Counted from the first letter of the stretch, positions 36,246 through 46,248 are shown. The stretch: 64,000 nt of DNA from Phyllobacterium sophorae (GCF_003010965.1 NZ_PGGM01000005.1:1-64000); one strand, 5' to 3'. A program made the numbers and translations. The notes: generated from the letters alone by a model not told the origin.

Positions 36246-37867
36246 GCCTCTATAGCCCTTCCCTTGAGTGCGAAGAGACCGCGCGGACGCTTCTGGATGA
36301 ACAGGATGATCAGGACGAGCACGAGGATTTTCCCGAGGACCGCGCCGGCGAATGGCTCGAGGAACTTGTTGGCGATGCCGAGCGACATGGCTCCGACCAG
36401 CGTGCCCCAGAGATTACCGACGCCGCCAAAGACCACGACCATGAAGCTGTCGATGATGTAACCCTGGCCGAGATTGGGACTGACATTGTCGATCTGGCTG
36501 AGCGCCACACCGGCGATACCGGCGATACCGGAACCAAGGCCGAAAGTCAGAGCGTCAACCCATGGCGTCCTTATGCCCATGGACGAAGCCATGCGCCGGT
36601 TCTGCGTGACGGCACGCATGCGCAGGCCCAGCATGGTCTTCTTTAAAAGAAGTTGCAGAATGGCAAAAACAGCCAGGGCAAAAACGATGATCCACAGCCG
36701 CGACCAGGTTAAGGTCAACAGCCCAAGGTCGAACGATCCGGCCATCCAGGATGGATTACCGACTTGCACATTCGATGCGCCGAACCAGGAGCGGATTGCT
36801 TGTTGCAGCACCAGGGAGATGCCCCATGTGGCGAGCAATGTCTCAAGCGGACGTCCGTAGAGAAAGCGGATGACGCTCCGCTCGATGACAACGCCGATGG
36901 CGCCCGAAGCCAGAAAGGCGGCAGGCAGAGCAATAAGGAGCGAATAGTCGAAGAGCCCAGGTGCAGACGTGCGGATGATCTGCTGAACCACGAACGTGGT
37001 GTAGGCGCCGATCATAACCATCTCACCATGCGCCATGTTGATGACGCCCATAACACCGAAGGTGATGGCGAGACCGATAGCGGCGAGCAGCAGAACGGAA
37101 CCTAAAGACAGGCCATACACAATATTCTGGATGCCGTTCCAGAGGGCGAGTTTAGAGTTGATGCTGTCAATCGCCGCGCGGGCAGCTTCGCCGACCGGAC
37201 CTTCAACCCCGGCAAGCGGAGTGAGCAGACCCAACGCATCGCGACTGTTACCGGCGCTGACTTCGGCAATGGCCGCGATCTTCACTTCACCGGTGGCGCC
37301 CGAATTGAGTACCGCGGCAGCCTTGGCCTGGTTCATCAGTAATTTGATGCTCGCATCCTTTTCCGCAGCAATAGCCTTGTCGAGCAGCGGAATCGATTCC
37401 GGGTCTCTGGTCTTCAATATGGCTTCGGCGGCCGAACGGCGCTCATCGGCCTTATCGCTCATCAGCGTCAAACCGCCAATCGCAGCAGCAATATCGCGGC
37501 GTAACCGGTTGTTTACCTTGATCTTTTCGGCAGCAGAGCGAGGTACCGGGGCGAGTTTGGAACCCGTAATTGGATCAATTGCGGCATAGTCCGAACCATC
37601 GCGCTTGCCGATAAATACCGTCTTGCCGGCCTTGGCAACGTAGAGATCACCAGCGCTAAGGGCATTCAGGATGGAAGATGCGCGCGGGTCACCGGACTTG
37701 ACCAGATCTGAAACGGCCCTGGTGGTATCGTCGAAATTTTCGCCTGCGAGGGCCTGAATGAGAAGCCCCAATGTTCCGTCATCAACGGTTTGCGCATTTG
37801 ATCCAACAGCGTGGACAAGGATGCCGAGCATCAGGACAAGTGCAGACAGCAAGCGTGTGAATTGCAT
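36242..37867 (-). CDS. urtB: Urea ABC transporter permease UrtB
   Basis: A 541-residue LivH-like permease with the extra N-terminal region typical of proteobacterial UrtB: a signal peptide (FTRLLSALVLMLGILVHAVG), then about 220 periplasmic residues of HEAT-like helices (SGDPRASSILNALSAGDLYV), then the membrane domain from about residue 255 including GVMGVINMAHGEMVMIGAYT. ATG at 37867 is chosen because AGGA lies seven bases upstream. About 110 bp separate it from urtA. Confidence 0.95.
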   Translation of the reverse strand: MQFTRLLSALVLMLGILVHAVGSNAQTVDDGTLGLLIQALAGENFDDTTRAVSDLVKSGDPRASSILNALSAGDLYVAKAGKTVFIGKRDGSDYAAIDPITGSKLAPVPRSAAEKIKVNNRLRRDIAAAIGGLTLMSDKADERRSAAEAILKTRDPESIPLLDKAIAAEKDASIKLLMNQAKAAAVLNSGATGEVKIAAIAEVSAGNSRDALGLLTPLAGVEGPVGEAARAAIDSINSKLALWNGIQNIVYGLSLGSVLLLAAIGLAITFGVMGVINMAHGEMVMIGAYTTFVVQQIIRTSAPGLFDYSLLIALPAAFLASGAIGVVIERSVIRFLYGRPLETLLATWGISLVLQQAIRSWFGASNVQVGNPSWMAGSFDLGLLTLTWSRLWIIVFALAVFAILQLLLKKTMLGLRMRAVTQNRRMASSMGIRTPWVDALTFGLGSGIAGIAGVALSQIDNVSPNLGQGYIIDSFMVVVFGGVGNLWGTLVGAMSLGIANKFLEPFAGAVLGKILVLVLIILFIQKRPRGLFALKGRAIEA

Positions 37868-37976
37868 GGAATAATCCTGCGTTGAAGGTCTCCAGGGGGT
37901 TCCACCCCCGCCGTGGCGGAGGTGGAACCGGCTTCGGACGATGCCCCTGACCCGAAGCCTGGGAGGAGTTCGAACC

Positions 37977-39275
37977 CTAGTTGGTGACCCCACCGCACTT
38001 GCCGCTGACAACGTTGAAGTTGCCGCACGACATCGGCTTGCGCCAATCGGAAATCAGGTCCTTGGAGCCCGGCAGGTAGTCGGACCATTCGTCACCAACG
38101 ACGAGGCCAGGTGTCTGGTAGACGATGTCAAACTGGCCATCATCCTGCACCTCGCCAATGAGCACCGGCTTGGTGATGTGGTGGTTTGGCATCATGGTGG
38201 AAGAACCACCGGAAAGGTTCGGAACCGAAACGCCAACGATGGTGTCAATCACTGCGTCGGAGTCCGTACTGCCTGCAGCTTCAACAGCCTTCACCCACAT
38301 GTTGAAACCGATATAGGTTGCTTCCATGGGATCGTTGGTCACGCGCTTGTCGTTTTTGGTATAGGCATGCCATTCCTTGATGAATTCGGCATTGACATCG
38401 GCATCGACCGACTGGAAGTAATTCCAGGCCGCGAGGTGTCCTACAAGCGGCTTGGTATCGAGACCGGCAAGCTCTTCTTCACCAACAGAGAAGGCAACGA
38501 CCGGAATGTCTTCTGCCTTGATGCCCTGGTTGGCGAGTTCCTTGTAGAATGGCACATTGGCATCGCCATTGATGGTTGATACAACGGCCGTCTTCTTGCC
38601 TGCGGAACCGAATTTCTTGATGTCGGAGACGATCGTCTGCCAATCGGAGTGACCGAATGGCGTGTAGTTGATCATGATATCCTCATCCTTGACGCCCTTG
38701 GCGTTGAGATAGGCTTTCAGGATCTTGTTGGTGGTTTGCGGATATACATAGTCAGTACCAGCGAGCACCCAGCGCTCGACGCCCTCTTCCTTGGCAAGGT
38801 AATCGACGGCAGGGATGGCCTGCTGGTTTGGAGCCGCGCCTGTGTAGAAGACGTTGCGCGAGCTTTCTTCACCCTCATACTGGACTGGGTAGAACAACAG
38901 TGAATTCAGTTCTTCGAATACCGGAAGAACGGATTTGCGCGAGGATGAAGTCCAACAGCCGAATACGGCCGCAACCTTGTCCTGTTCAACAAGCTGACGT
39001 GCCTTTTCAGCAAAAAGCGGCCAGTCGGAGGCAGGATCCACAACCACCGCTTCCAGTTTCTTACCAAGAACACCACCTTTCTTGTTCTGCTCATCGATCA
39101 GGAACAGCATCGTGTCCTTGAGCGTGGTCTCGGAGATCGCCATCGTCCCGGATAGCGAATGCAGAATACCGACCTTGATCGTTTCCTCTGCGGCTGTCGC
39201 CGGCGACAGGGCCAGCGACGCGCCGATTGCCGCGGCTGCCAAGGTACCAATAAATCTGGCTGTTAGATTGCACAT
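37977..39275 (-). CDS. urtA: Urea ABC transporter substrate-binding protein UrtA
   Basis: A 432-residue periplasmic binding protein with a signal peptide at residues 1-28 (cleaved near ATAAEET). TIKVGILHSLSGTMAISETT and VFGCWTSSSRKSVLPVFEE are characteristic of urea/short-amide binding proteins, distinguishing it from branched-chain amino acid binders. It delivers urea to UrtBCDE. First gene of the operon, behind a sigma-54 promoter candidate at 39319-39334, consistent with induction by nitrogen shortage. No urease genes are in the window. Confidence 0.96.
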   Translation of the reverse strand: MCNLTARFIGTLAAAAIGASLALSPATAAEETIKVGILHSLSGTMAISETTLKDTMLFLIDEQNKKGGVLGKKLEAVVVDPASDWPLFAEKARQLVEQDKVAAVFGCWTSSSRKSVLPVFEELNSLLFYPVQYEGEESSRNVFYTGAAPNQQAIPAVDYLAKEEGVERWVLAGTDYVYPQTTNKILKAYLNAKGVKDEDIMINYTPFGHSDWQTIVSDIKKFGSAGKKTAVVSTINGDANVPFYKELANQGIKAEDIPVVAFSVGEEELAGLDTKPLVGHLAAWNYFQSVDADVNAEFIKEWHAYTKNDKRVTNDPMEATYIGFNMWVKAVEAAGSTDSDAVIDTIVGVSVPNLSGGSSTMMPNHHITKPVLIGEVQDDGQFDIVYQTPGLVVGDEWSDYLPGSKDLISDWRKPMSCGNFNVVSGKCGGVTN

Positions 39276-39318
39276 TCAGGTAAACCCCTCTTTTGGTTGT
39301 ATGCACCAAGGGAGTCAA

Positions 39319-39334
39319 AGCAACGACCATGCCA
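39319..39334 (-). promoter_or_regulatory. Sigma-54 (-24/-12) promoter candidate of urtABCDE
   Basis: Minus strand TGGCATG-GTCG-TTGCT matches the consensus TGGCAYG-N4-TTGCW at every defined position, with GG and GC correctly spaced. Predicted transcript start near 39308 gives a leader of about 33 bases to the urtA ATG. Confidence 0.75.
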
Positions 39335-39425
39335 ACTCGGCCGCGTAGGGCATGTTTTATGGATTGTTCAAAATTATCAGCATATTATCGACTTTTGCCT
39401 GAGTGCCGCCCGCAATCAGAATTAG

Positions 39426-39441
39426 ACCCGCGAAAGCGGGT
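39426..39441. repeat. GC-rich stem-loop upstream of urtA
   Basis: Perfect arms ACCCGC/GCGGGT with a GAAA tetraloop in an otherwise AT-rich spacer. It may be a copy of a dispersed rhizobial palindromic element; only a genome search would show this. Confidence 0.4.
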
Positions 39442-39585
39442 GTTCCCGCACAGCTTATACTTTAGTCATGTAAATTAATTTGATTAATTAATAGGCACAT
39501 ACCAATCGTGAAATTGCTTTGATATGGCGTTAACCTTCTTTTGATGTATGGTGGTGTCGACATTAACTCTCTCCAAGGACAGAAA

Positions 39586-39924
39586 ATGGATATCCGTCGA
39601 ATTGACGAAGGCTTTGCCGTGACCGGGCAGATTTCACCGGATGATGTGCGCGATATTGCTGCTGCGGGCTATAGTGCAATTATTTGCAATCGTCCCGATG
39701 GCGAAGCAGCAGATCAGCCTGAATTCGCCGAGATTGCCCAAGTTGCCGAAAAAGCAGGCATTCCGGTCTATTATGTTCCCGTCGTGTCGGGTCAGTTGAC
39801 CCAGGATGATGTTGACGCCATGGCCACCGCCCTGGAAGAAGCTGAAGGACCGGTTCTCGCCTATTGCCGCTCCGGCGCACGGTCGACCAATATTTACGGC
39901 ATTGTTCAGCAGCAAAAAGGCTGA
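39586..39924 (+). CDS. DUF442 (TIGR01244) sulfurtransferase/phosphatase-like protein
   Basis: A 112-residue protein of the DUF442 family, related to the phosphatase-like domain of beta-lactamase hydrolase-like (Blh) proteins. MDIRRIDEGFAVTGQISPDD and AAAGYSAIICNRPDGE are family segments; the reactive loop is YCRSGARS, a C-R-x-G-x-R loop as in rhodaneses. It probably handles persulfide sulfur or is a cysteine phosphatase; the reaction here is untested. ATG at 39586 follows AAGGA by six bases. Followed immediately by an aminotransferase gene on the same strand. Confidence 0.88.
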   Translation: MDIRRIDEGFAVTGQISPDDVRDIAAAGYSAIICNRPDGEAADQPEFAEIAQVAEKAGIPVYYVPVVSGQLTQDDVDAMATALEEAEGPVLAYCRSGARSTNIYGIVQQQKG

Positions 39925-39930
39925 GTGGAC

Positions 39931-41226
39931 ATGGTTACAATTGCTGATTTGAACGCCGATGACCTGCAAACGCTGCGCAATAAGGTCCTGGGTGACTACG
40001 AAGCTTTTCGTGCCCGCGGCCTCCAGATCGATATGACGCGAGGCAAGCCGAGCCCGGAACAGCTGGATCTTGCCAATGGAATGCTTGCGCTGCCCGGGAA
40101 TGGCGATCACTTCAGCGAAGCTGGCGAAGACGCACGCAATTACGGTGGTCTGCAAGGCCTGCCGGAGGTGCGCTCGCTGTTTTCCTCAATCATGGGTGCG
40201 CCTGCCGACCGCATCGTGGTCGGAGACAATTCCAGCCTTGCTCTCATGCATGATTGTCTTGTTTGGTCGCTGTTCAAAGGCGTTTCAAACGAGATTGAGC
40301 CATGGTCGCAACAATCGGGCACACCAGCCTTCATCTGCCCAGTGCCGGGGTATGACCGGCATTTCGCTATTTGCGAAGAATATGGCATTCGCATGCTGCC
40401 TGTTCCTCTGACGGGACATGGACCGGATATGGACATGGTCGAGGAACTGGCCGCCGATCCCGATGTAAAGGGCATGTGGTGCGTTCCGAAGTATTCGAAC
40501 CCTTCGGGAGAGGTCTACTCGACTGAGGTTCTGGAGCGTCTTGCATCCATGCGGACGGGAGCACCTGACTTCCGGCTGTTCTGGGACAATGCCTATGCGG
40601 TGCATCACCTGACGGTACATCGGCACGAAATCGCCAACATTCTCGACTTGTGCGAGCAAGCGGGCAATCCTGACAGGGCCTTCGTCTTCGCCTCTACATC
40701 GAAGGTAACACTCGCCGGCGCTGGCCTTGCATTGTTCGCGTCTTCCGCAGTGAATGTGAAGTGGTATCTCGCCCGCGCCGGGAAACGCACGATAGGACCC
40801 GACAAGCTCAACCAGATCAGGCACGTGCGTTTTCTGAAAAACATCGACGGCCTGCATCAGCACATGGAAGCGCACCGCGCCCTGATTGCTCCAAAGTTTA
40901 ATACGGTCATCGAAGCGCTGGAAAAGCGGCTGGCCGGGACCGGTGTTGCTAACTGGACCAAGCCCGAGGGCGGCTACTTCATCTGCGTGGACGCCATGGA
41001 AGGGACGGCCAAGCATGTTGTCGATCTTGCGCGGCAGGCTGGCGTGGTTCTGACGCCGGCTGGTGCCACCTCCCCGTACGGCCGTGATCCGCACGATCGC
41101 ACCCTGCGCCTCGCCCCGACCTATCCATCACTTCAGGAAGTTCGGCTGGCTTCGGAAGGCATTGCGCTATGCATTCTTCTGGCCGCGCTTGAAAAGCACT
41201 GTACGGCCCTCGCTCACAACCCGTGA
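39931..41226 (+). CDS. Type Ic aspartate aminotransferase-like PLP enzyme
   Basis: A 431-residue fold-type I aminotransferase of the Asp_aminotransf (PF12897, subgroup Ic) family. DMTRGKPSPEQLDLANGML near the N-terminus, YNNPSG-type CVPKYSNPSGEVY, DNAYAVHHL, and the PLP-lysine in FASTSKVTLAGAGLA are visible. It transfers amino groups between aspartate-like donors and 2-oxoglutarate; exact substrates unknown. ATG at 39931 is used; a GTG two codons earlier is also in frame. It begins six bases after the DUF442 stop, so the two are an operon. Confidence 0.9.
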   Translation: MVTIADLNADDLQTLRNKVLGDYEAFRARGLQIDMTRGKPSPEQLDLANGMLALPGNGDHFSEAGEDARNYGGLQGLPEVRSLFSSIMGAPADRIVVGDNSSLALMHDCLVWSLFKGVSNEIEPWSQQSGTPAFICPVPGYDRHFAICEEYGIRMLPVPLTGHGPDMDMVEELAADPDVKGMWCVPKYSNPSGEVYSTEVLERLASMRTGAPDFRLFWDNAYAVHHLTVHRHEIANILDLCEQAGNPDRAFVFASTSKVTLAGAGLALFASSAVNVKWYLARAGKRTIGPDKLNQIRHVRFLKNIDGLHQHMEAHRALIAPKFNTVIEALEKRLAGTGVANWTKPEGGYFICVDAMEGTAKHVVDLARQAGVVLTPAGATSPYGRDPHDRTLRLAPTYPSLQEVRLASEGIALCILLAALEKHCTALAHNP

Positions 41227-41236
41227 ATTAATAAGT

Positions 41237-41260
41237 CTGACCATCGCGATCGATGGTCGG
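41237..41260. terminator. Stem-loop between convergent aminotransferase and gcdH genes
   Basis: GACCATCG-CGAT-CGATGGTC (8-bp arms, extendable to 10 with a wobble). On the minus strand it is followed by AGACTTATTAATT, so it may end gcdH transcription. Confidence 0.6.
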
Positions 41261-41275
41261 ACGTCCACTCCATGC

Positions 41276-42466
41276 TCAGAAGAACGCCTGAATACCGGTC
41301 TGCGCACGGCCAAGGATAAGAGCGTGCACGTCATGCGTGCCTTCATACGTGTTGACCGTCTCGAGGTTCTGCGCGTGGCGCATCACGTGATAGCCGATCT
41401 GGATGCCGTTACCGCCATGCATATCGCGGGCGACGCGCGCAATATCGAGTGCCTTGCCGCAATTGTTGCGCTTGACCAAGCTTATCATTTCCGGCGTGAC
41501 CTTGCCCTCATCGAACAAGCGGCCAACGCGCAGCGAAGCCTGGAGGCCCAACGCAATTTCCGTCTGCATATCCGCGAACTTTTTCTGGAAAAGCTGCGTT
41601 GCCGCAAGCGGCCGGCCGAACTGTTTGCGGTCGAGGCCATATTGCACCGTTCGCTGCCAGCAATCTTCCGCGGCACCCAGGACTCCCCAGGAAATACCGT
41701 AGCGGGCGCGATTGAGACATCCGAACGGACCCTTCAATCCCGAGACGTTTGGCAGCAGTTGCTCTTCACCAACGACGACGCCATCCATAACAATTTCGCC
41801 GGTGATGGAGGCTCGCAGGGAGAGCTTACCGCCGATCTTCGGGGCGGAAAGACCTTTCATGCCTTTTTCCAGCACAAAACCACGGATCTGGCCATCGTGC
41901 GCATCGGATTTTGCCCAGACGACGAAAACGTCGGCAATCGGAGAATTGGATATCCACATTTTCGAACCGGACAGGCGGTAGCCATCCGCCACTTTTTCCG
42001 CGCGGGTCTTCATGCCAGCAGGATCAGAACCGGCATCGGGTTCGGTCAGTCCGAAACAACCGATCCACTCACCAGATGCGAGCTTTGGCAGGTACTTCTT
42101 TCGCTGCTCTTCCGAGCCATATGCATAAATCGGATACATAACCAGCGATGATTGGACGCTCATCATCGAGCGATAGCCACTGTCAACTCGCTCGACCTCA
42201 CGCGCTACGAGGCCGTAGGCGACATAGGATGCGCCGGCGGTTCCATATTCTTCGGGTAGGGTTACGCCGAGAAGGCCCGATTCACCCATCAGCCTGAAGA
42301 GCTCCGGATCAGTCTTTTCCTCAAGATAGGCCTCTTCGATGCGTGGCAAAAGTTCGCCCTGCGCGAAGGCGCGCGCGCTGTCACGGATCATCCGCTCGTC
42401 TTCGGTCAATTGATCTTCCAAGAGAAAGGGATCAGTCCAGACAAAGGACGGCTTGGAATTGGCCAT
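41276..42466 (-). CDS. gcdH: Glutaryl-CoA dehydrogenase
   Basis: A 396-residue acyl-CoA dehydrogenase. [19 protein letters not shown] at the start, [13 protein letters not shown] (FAD), [19 protein letters not shown] (Arg binding the substrate carboxylate) and the catalytic Glu in [20 protein letters not shown] are diagnostic for GcdH. It oxidises and decarboxylates glutaryl-CoA to crotonyl-CoA in lysine/tryptophan breakdown. Stands alone, divergent from mutL across 140 bp. Confidence 0.95.
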   Translation of the reverse strand: MANSKPSFVWTDPFLLEDQLTEDERMIRDSARAFAQGELLPRIEEAYLEEKTDPELFRLMGESGLLGVTLPEEYGTAGASYVAYGLVAREVERVDSGYRSMMSVQSSLVMYPIYAYGSEEQRKKYLPKLASGEWIGCFGLTEPDAGSDPAGMKTRAEKVADGYRLSGSKMWISNSPIADVFVVWAKSDAHDGQIRGFVLEKGMKGLSAPKIGGKLSLRASITGEIVMDGVVVGEEQLLPNVSGLKGPFGCLNRARYGISWGVLGAAEDCWQRTVQYGLDRKQFGRPLAATQLFQKKFADMQTEIALGLQASLRVGRLFDEGKVTPEMISLVKRNNCGKALDIARVARDMHGGNGIQIGYHVMRHAQNLETVNTYEGTHDVHALILGRAQTGIQAFF

Positions 42467-42606
42467 GGGTTTTCCTCCTTGATACTTGGAAAAGACCTAC
42501 CATCAAAATCGTGGTGCTGACCAGATGTTTTCAGCTTAAAATATTTTCCGGGGACTTGTGAAGCGGCCGGATTTCCGCAGTGAACCGAATCCACTATATG
42601 TCTTAA

Positions 42607-44469
42607 ATGGCCATCAAACAGCTCACAGAAACCATCATCAACCAGATTGCCGCAGGTGAAGTCATCGAACGGCCCGCGAGTGTCGTGAAGGAGCTTGTCG
42701 AAAACGCCATCGATGCGGGTGCGACGCGCATCGAGATCGTCACGGCAGGTGGCGGTAAGAACCTGATACGTGTCACCGACAATGGTTCAGGCATTCCTTC
42801 GAACGAGCTGTCGCTAGCCGTTTCACGTCATTGTACATCCAAGCTCACGGACGACGTTCATGATATTCGCGCACTGGGGTTTCGCGGTGAAGCGTTGCCA
42901 TCGATCGGTTCGGTATCGCGGCTGTCGGTCAAATCACGCAAAGCAGAGGCCGATTCCGGTTTCGAGATCAGCGTGCATGGGGGGAGAATGGATGGTCCGC
43001 GCCCAACGCCGATGAATGGCGGAACCATCGCAGAGGTACGCGATCTGTTCTTCGCAACCCCCGCGCGACTGAAATTCATGAAGACGGACCGGGCAGAAGC
43101 TTCCGCGATCAGTGACGTGGTGAAGCGCGTCGCCATTGCATTTCCGCATATTCGCTTTTCCATCGCCGGTAGTGACCGTACGCCACTGGACCTCGCCGCA
43201 ACGGGTGAAGGCTCGGCCGGAATGCTGGAGCGCATTTCGCAAGTGCTGGGTAAGGAGTTTCCGGAAAACGCTATTGCGATCGACGCCATGCGTGATGGTG
43301 TGCGTTTGACCGGTTTTGCCGGTATTCCTGCGTTCAATCGCGCCAACAGCCTGCACCAGTTTGCCTATGTCAACGGCCGGCCGGTCCGCGACAAGCAGAT
43401 ATGGGGTGCTATCCGCGGCGCCTATGCCGACGTGATTTCACGCGACCGGCATCCGGTCGTCGTACTTTTTCTTAATCTCGATCCGGCGCTGGTCGACGTC
43501 AATGTGCATCCGGCCAAGGCTGATGTACGCTTCCGGGACCCCGGACTGGTGCGTGGGCTTATTGTCGGCGCCATCCGCGAAGCTCTTGGCCAATCGGGCA
43601 TTCGAGCGGCAACGAGCGGCGCCGAAGCCATGCTGAATTCATTCCGCCTCGGTGGAAGGGAACCCAGCCCACCGGGTGTCACCGGGCAGCACTGGCAGGG
43701 CGCAAGAGCGGTCAATCAGAATTACCATGTGCAGCGGTCGCCCTATCGCCCGCTTGAGCCGGAATCCGGTTTCAAGAACAGCGAAAATGGTTTTGCCGAA
43801 ACGGTTCAGACATTCCTCTACGATCGAGCAGAGGCGCTCGCGGCTGATGCGCGCGCCGGAACGATAGAAGTCGCACCGGACCTGCTGTCGAATCCACTCG
43901 GCGCGGCCCGAGCGCAAATTCACGCGAATTACATCGTCTCGCAGACCAAGGACAGTCTGGTGATTGTCGATCAGCACGCCGCGCATGAGCGGCTGGTTTA
44001 CGAGGCGCTTAAGAACGCTCTGCATTCGCGGCCCCTGCCGGCCCAGATGCTGCTCATCCCGGAGATCGTCGATCTTCCCGAGGAGGACGTCGAACGGCTC
44101 GTCGCGCATGCCGAGACTCTAGCGCGCTTCGGCCTCGGCATCGAATCCTTCGGCCCTGGCGCTGTTGCGGTGCGCGAGACACCGTCGATGCTAGGTGAAA
44201 TAGACACGCCGCAGCTCATTCGCGATCTAGCCGACGAGATCGCCGAGCATGACACATCCAATGGCCTGAAAGCCATTCTCGACCATGTCGCGGCAACCAT
44301 GGCCTGCCATGGTTCAGTCCGGTCCGGCCGGCGCTTGAAACCCGATGAGATGAACGCGCTGCTGCGGCAGATGGAGGAAACGCCGGGTTCCGGCACGTGC
44401 AATCATGGCCGGCCAACCTATATCGAGCTCAAACTCAGCGATATTGAGCGGTTGTTTGGCCGCCGCTAA
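42607..44469 (+). CDS. mutL: DNA mismatch repair protein MutL
   Basis: A 620-residue GHKL ATPase. N-terminal motifs: [36 protein letters not shown] and [14 protein letters not shown] variable linker (about 345-420) precedes the C-terminal dimerisation/endonuclease domain with [13 protein letters not shown] and the end [20 protein letters not shown] (ending at ERLFGRR). It couples mismatch recognition by MutS to strand removal. Followed by DUF2093 and a lipoprotein gene, as in other Hyphomicrobiales. Confidence 0.97.
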   Translation: MAIKQLTETIINQIAAGEVIERPASVVKELVENAIDAGATRIEIVTAGGGKNLIRVTDNGSGIPSNELSLAVSRHCTSKLTDDVHDIRALGFRGEALPSIGSVSRLSVKSRKAEADSGFEISVHGGRMDGPRPTPMNGGTIAEVRDLFFATPARLKFMKTDRAEASAISDVVKRVAIAFPHIRFSIAGSDRTPLDLAATGEGSAGMLERISQVLGKEFPENAIAIDAMRDGVRLTGFAGIPAFNRANSLHQFAYVNGRPVRDKQIWGAIRGAYADVISRDRHPVVVLFLNLDPALVDVNVHPAKADVRFRDPGLVRGLIVGAIREALGQSGIRAATSGAEAMLNSFRLGGREPSPPGVTGQHWQGARAVNQNYHVQRSPYRPLEPESGFKNSENGFAETVQTFLYDRAEALAADARAGTIEVAPDLLSNPLGAARAQIHANYIVSQTKDSLVIVDQHAAHERLVYEALKNALHSRPLPAQMLLIPEIVDLPEEDVERLVAHAETLARFGLGIESFGPGAVAVRETPSMLGEIDTPQLIRDLADEIAEHDTSNGLKAILDHVAATMACHGSVRSGRRLKPDEMNALLRQMEETPGSGTCNHGRPTYIELKLSDIERLFGRR

Positions 44470-44532
44470 GTCTTGACCGGCGTGACCGCTGGCGCGTAAA
44501 TGACCCTGAATGATTGAACTGGAACAAATTTA

Positions 44533-44769
44533 ATGAACAGATTTGAGGGGCCGGGCTCCCGTGAGGCCAAAATTCGCTATCTCGACGGCGACTTTCAGGT
44601 CCTGTCACCAGGTTCCTATGTGCTCTGCGCGGTGACTTCGGAGAAGATCCCGCTCGACGAGCTCAAATATTGGAGTGTCGCGCGCCAGGAAGCTTATGCG
44701 GACGCGCGGATTTCACTGGAGCGAGAAATCCAAATGAATCCCGCCCTGCGCCAGCGAACGAAGGCCTGA
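44533..44769 (+). CDS. DUF2093 domain protein
   Basis: A 78-residue conserved alphaproteobacterial protein: REAKIRYLDGDFQVLSPGSY, then VLCAVTSEKIPLDELKYWSV, identify DUF2093. Likely an all-beta fold followed by a helix; function unknown. It sits 63 bp after mutL and three bases before the next gene on the same strand. Confidence 0.88.
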   Translation: MNRFEGPGSREAKIRYLDGDFQVLSPGSYVLCAVTSEKIPLDELKYWSVARQEAYADARISLEREIQMNPALRQRTKA

Positions 44770-44772
44770 CAA

Positions 44773-45225
44773 ATGACATCCCGGCGCGCGGCCCTGACTT
44801 CAATATTCGCCCTCGGGCTGTTTGCAGTCAGCGCCTGTACGACCGACGGCGCAAGCCGCGCCCCAGCCTACAGCGGACCGACGAAAACCATTCGCGGCTA
44901 CTTGCAAGGGCCGCCCTATTATCAGCTTACGGCAAGTTCGGTCGTGTTCGTGGCGGCCCATGATGCCACCGGCGGCAACTCTGCGCCCATGCCCAAGCTC
45001 GCCTCTACCAGCTTCACTCTCGGTCGCAATGTTACGTTTCCGGTTGGTTATGAGATCGCGGTGCCGGCGTCCGGGCCGAAACGCGTCGCGCTGGCGGTTG
45101 AAATTCGCCGCGCAGGCGCGGTGATCTTCTCCAATGATCGGATGTACAGTCAGACGACGGGCAGCAATCTTGATATCCCGATGCGTGAAGCCCCACCAAA
45201 GCTCAAGCTCCGCGGAAGACTATGA
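44773..45225 (+). CDS. YbaY-like outer membrane lipoprotein
   Basis: A 150-residue lipoprotein. Signal peptide TSRRAALTSIFALGLFAVSA with lipobox cysteine C22. The body (TKTIRGYLQGPPYYQLTASS, with FPVGYEIAVPASG) resembles the YbaY/YscW pilotin-like beta-sandwich. No secretion genes flank it, so the role is open. It begins three bases after DUF2093; its last six bases overlap the 3' end of lpxK on the opposite strand. Confidence 0.72.
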   Translation: MTSRRAALTSIFALGLFAVSACTTDGASRAPAYSGPTKTIRGYLQGPPYYQLTASSVVFVAAHDATGGNSAPMPKLASTSFTLGRNVTFPVGYEIAVPASGPKRVALAVEIRRAGAVIFSNDRMYSQTTGSNLDIPMREAPPKLKLRGRL

Positions 45226-46248
45226 GCGCTTGATCTCGCGCATCCGGGCGCGCTCACGCGTTTCACGAATAATGCGCGAGGCAGTTTGCGGATGGCTGAA
45301 AGCCAGTTCGATTTCCAATACCAATATGCGCTCGGCAAATGCCCTCGAGGCCAGGCCGCCATCTAACAGCCTCACGTGATCTTTCGCCGTAGTGATCAGT
45401 GTGAGACCATCCTTGTCGGCGGCATTTATCAACTCTTCGATGTTCTCATTCGTATAGGGGTGATGATCGGGAAATGACCTTGTTTGCGCAACCGTCGCAC
45501 CTGCCTCCTGCAGTGTCCTGAAGAATTTGGAGGGATCGCCAATACCCGCGAAGGCAAGCAACGGCTCGCGCGAAATCTCTGCTGTCCGGGGTTTCAATAC
45601 CGCTTCATAGATAGGCTTAGCAGCACGTGCAGCACTACGCACGAGTTGGTCGGCACCACTGGCGGTGCCAATTTTCAACAATGCGTCGGTACGGACAAGC
45701 TGGTCAGTCAACGGCGCGCGCAGCGGACCTCCGGGAAACACGCGACCATTGCCGATGCCACGTCCGGCGTCGACGACCATCAAGGCATAATCAAAATGAA
45801 GCCGGGCACTCTGGAAACCATCGTCCATGATGATGAAGTCGCAGCCAGCCGCCTGCAGGGCCTTGGCACCGGCCAGTCGATCCGCAGAAACCACCACTGG
45901 AGCATGGCGCGCTAGGAGCATGGGCTCGTCGCCGACGTGGCGTGCACTGTCATGATCAGGATCAACGCGGTGCAGGCCGGAAAATGCCCCGCCGTACCCG
46001 CGTGAGACTATCCCCGGCTTGAGACCGGCGGCAACAGCCGCTTGCGCAAAGGCGATCGACGTCGGGGTCTTTCCCGCACCACCCAGGGTAAAATTGCCGA
46101 TACACAGGACCGGCAAGGGCACAGCAGGAGGATTGGCGCGGCGAATGCGCCGGCCCGCGACGGCACCATAGATTCTCGACAAAGGGCTCAAGGCCCGAGC
46201 GCGCCAATCCGGCTTTTCCCACCAGAATGGAGGCGCTTCGCTCGTCAT
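45220..46248 (-). CDS. lpxK: Tetraacyldisaccharide 4'-kinase
   Basis: A 342-residue inner-membrane kinase. PPFWWEKPDWRARALSPLSR is the family start, the P-loop is GNFTLGGAGKTPTSIAFA, and IMDDGFQSARLHFDYALMVV is the LpxK core. It phosphorylates the 4' position of the lipid A disaccharide. Its ATG overlaps the waaA stop by four bases, linking Kdo transfer and lipid A phosphorylation in one operon. Confidence 0.96.
   Translation of the reverse strand: MTSEAPPFWWEKPDWRARALSPLSRIYGAVAGRRIRRANPPAVPLPVLCIGNFTLGGAGKTPTSIAFAQAAVAAGLKPGIVSRGYGGAFSGLHRVDPDHDSARHVGDEPMLLARHAPVVVSADRLAGAKALQAAGCDFIIMDDGFQSARLHFDYALMVVDAGRGIGNGRVFPGGPLRAPLTDQLVRTDALLKIGTASGADQLVRSAARAAKPIYEAVLKPRTAEISREPLLAFAGIGDPSKFFRTLQEAGATVAQTRSFPDHHPYTNENIEELINAADKDGLTLITTAKDHVRLLDGGLASRAFAERILVLEIELAFSHPQTASRIIRETRERARMREIKRS

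Larger units (their letters stand above)
39276..39585. other. urtA/DUF442 divergent control region
   Basis: About 310 bp without a gene. It contains a sigma-54 promoter candidate for urtA (39319-39334), a stem-loop ACCCGC-GAAA-GCGGGT at 39426-39441 and an AT-rich stretch around 39470-39490 in front of the rightward gene. I did not find a clear NtrC site. Confidence 0.6.

Noticed and set aside
44773-45225. Type III secretion pilotin role for the YbaY-like lipoprotein
   Set aside because: The fold resemblance is general and there are no secretion genes nearby, so only a family-level call is made.
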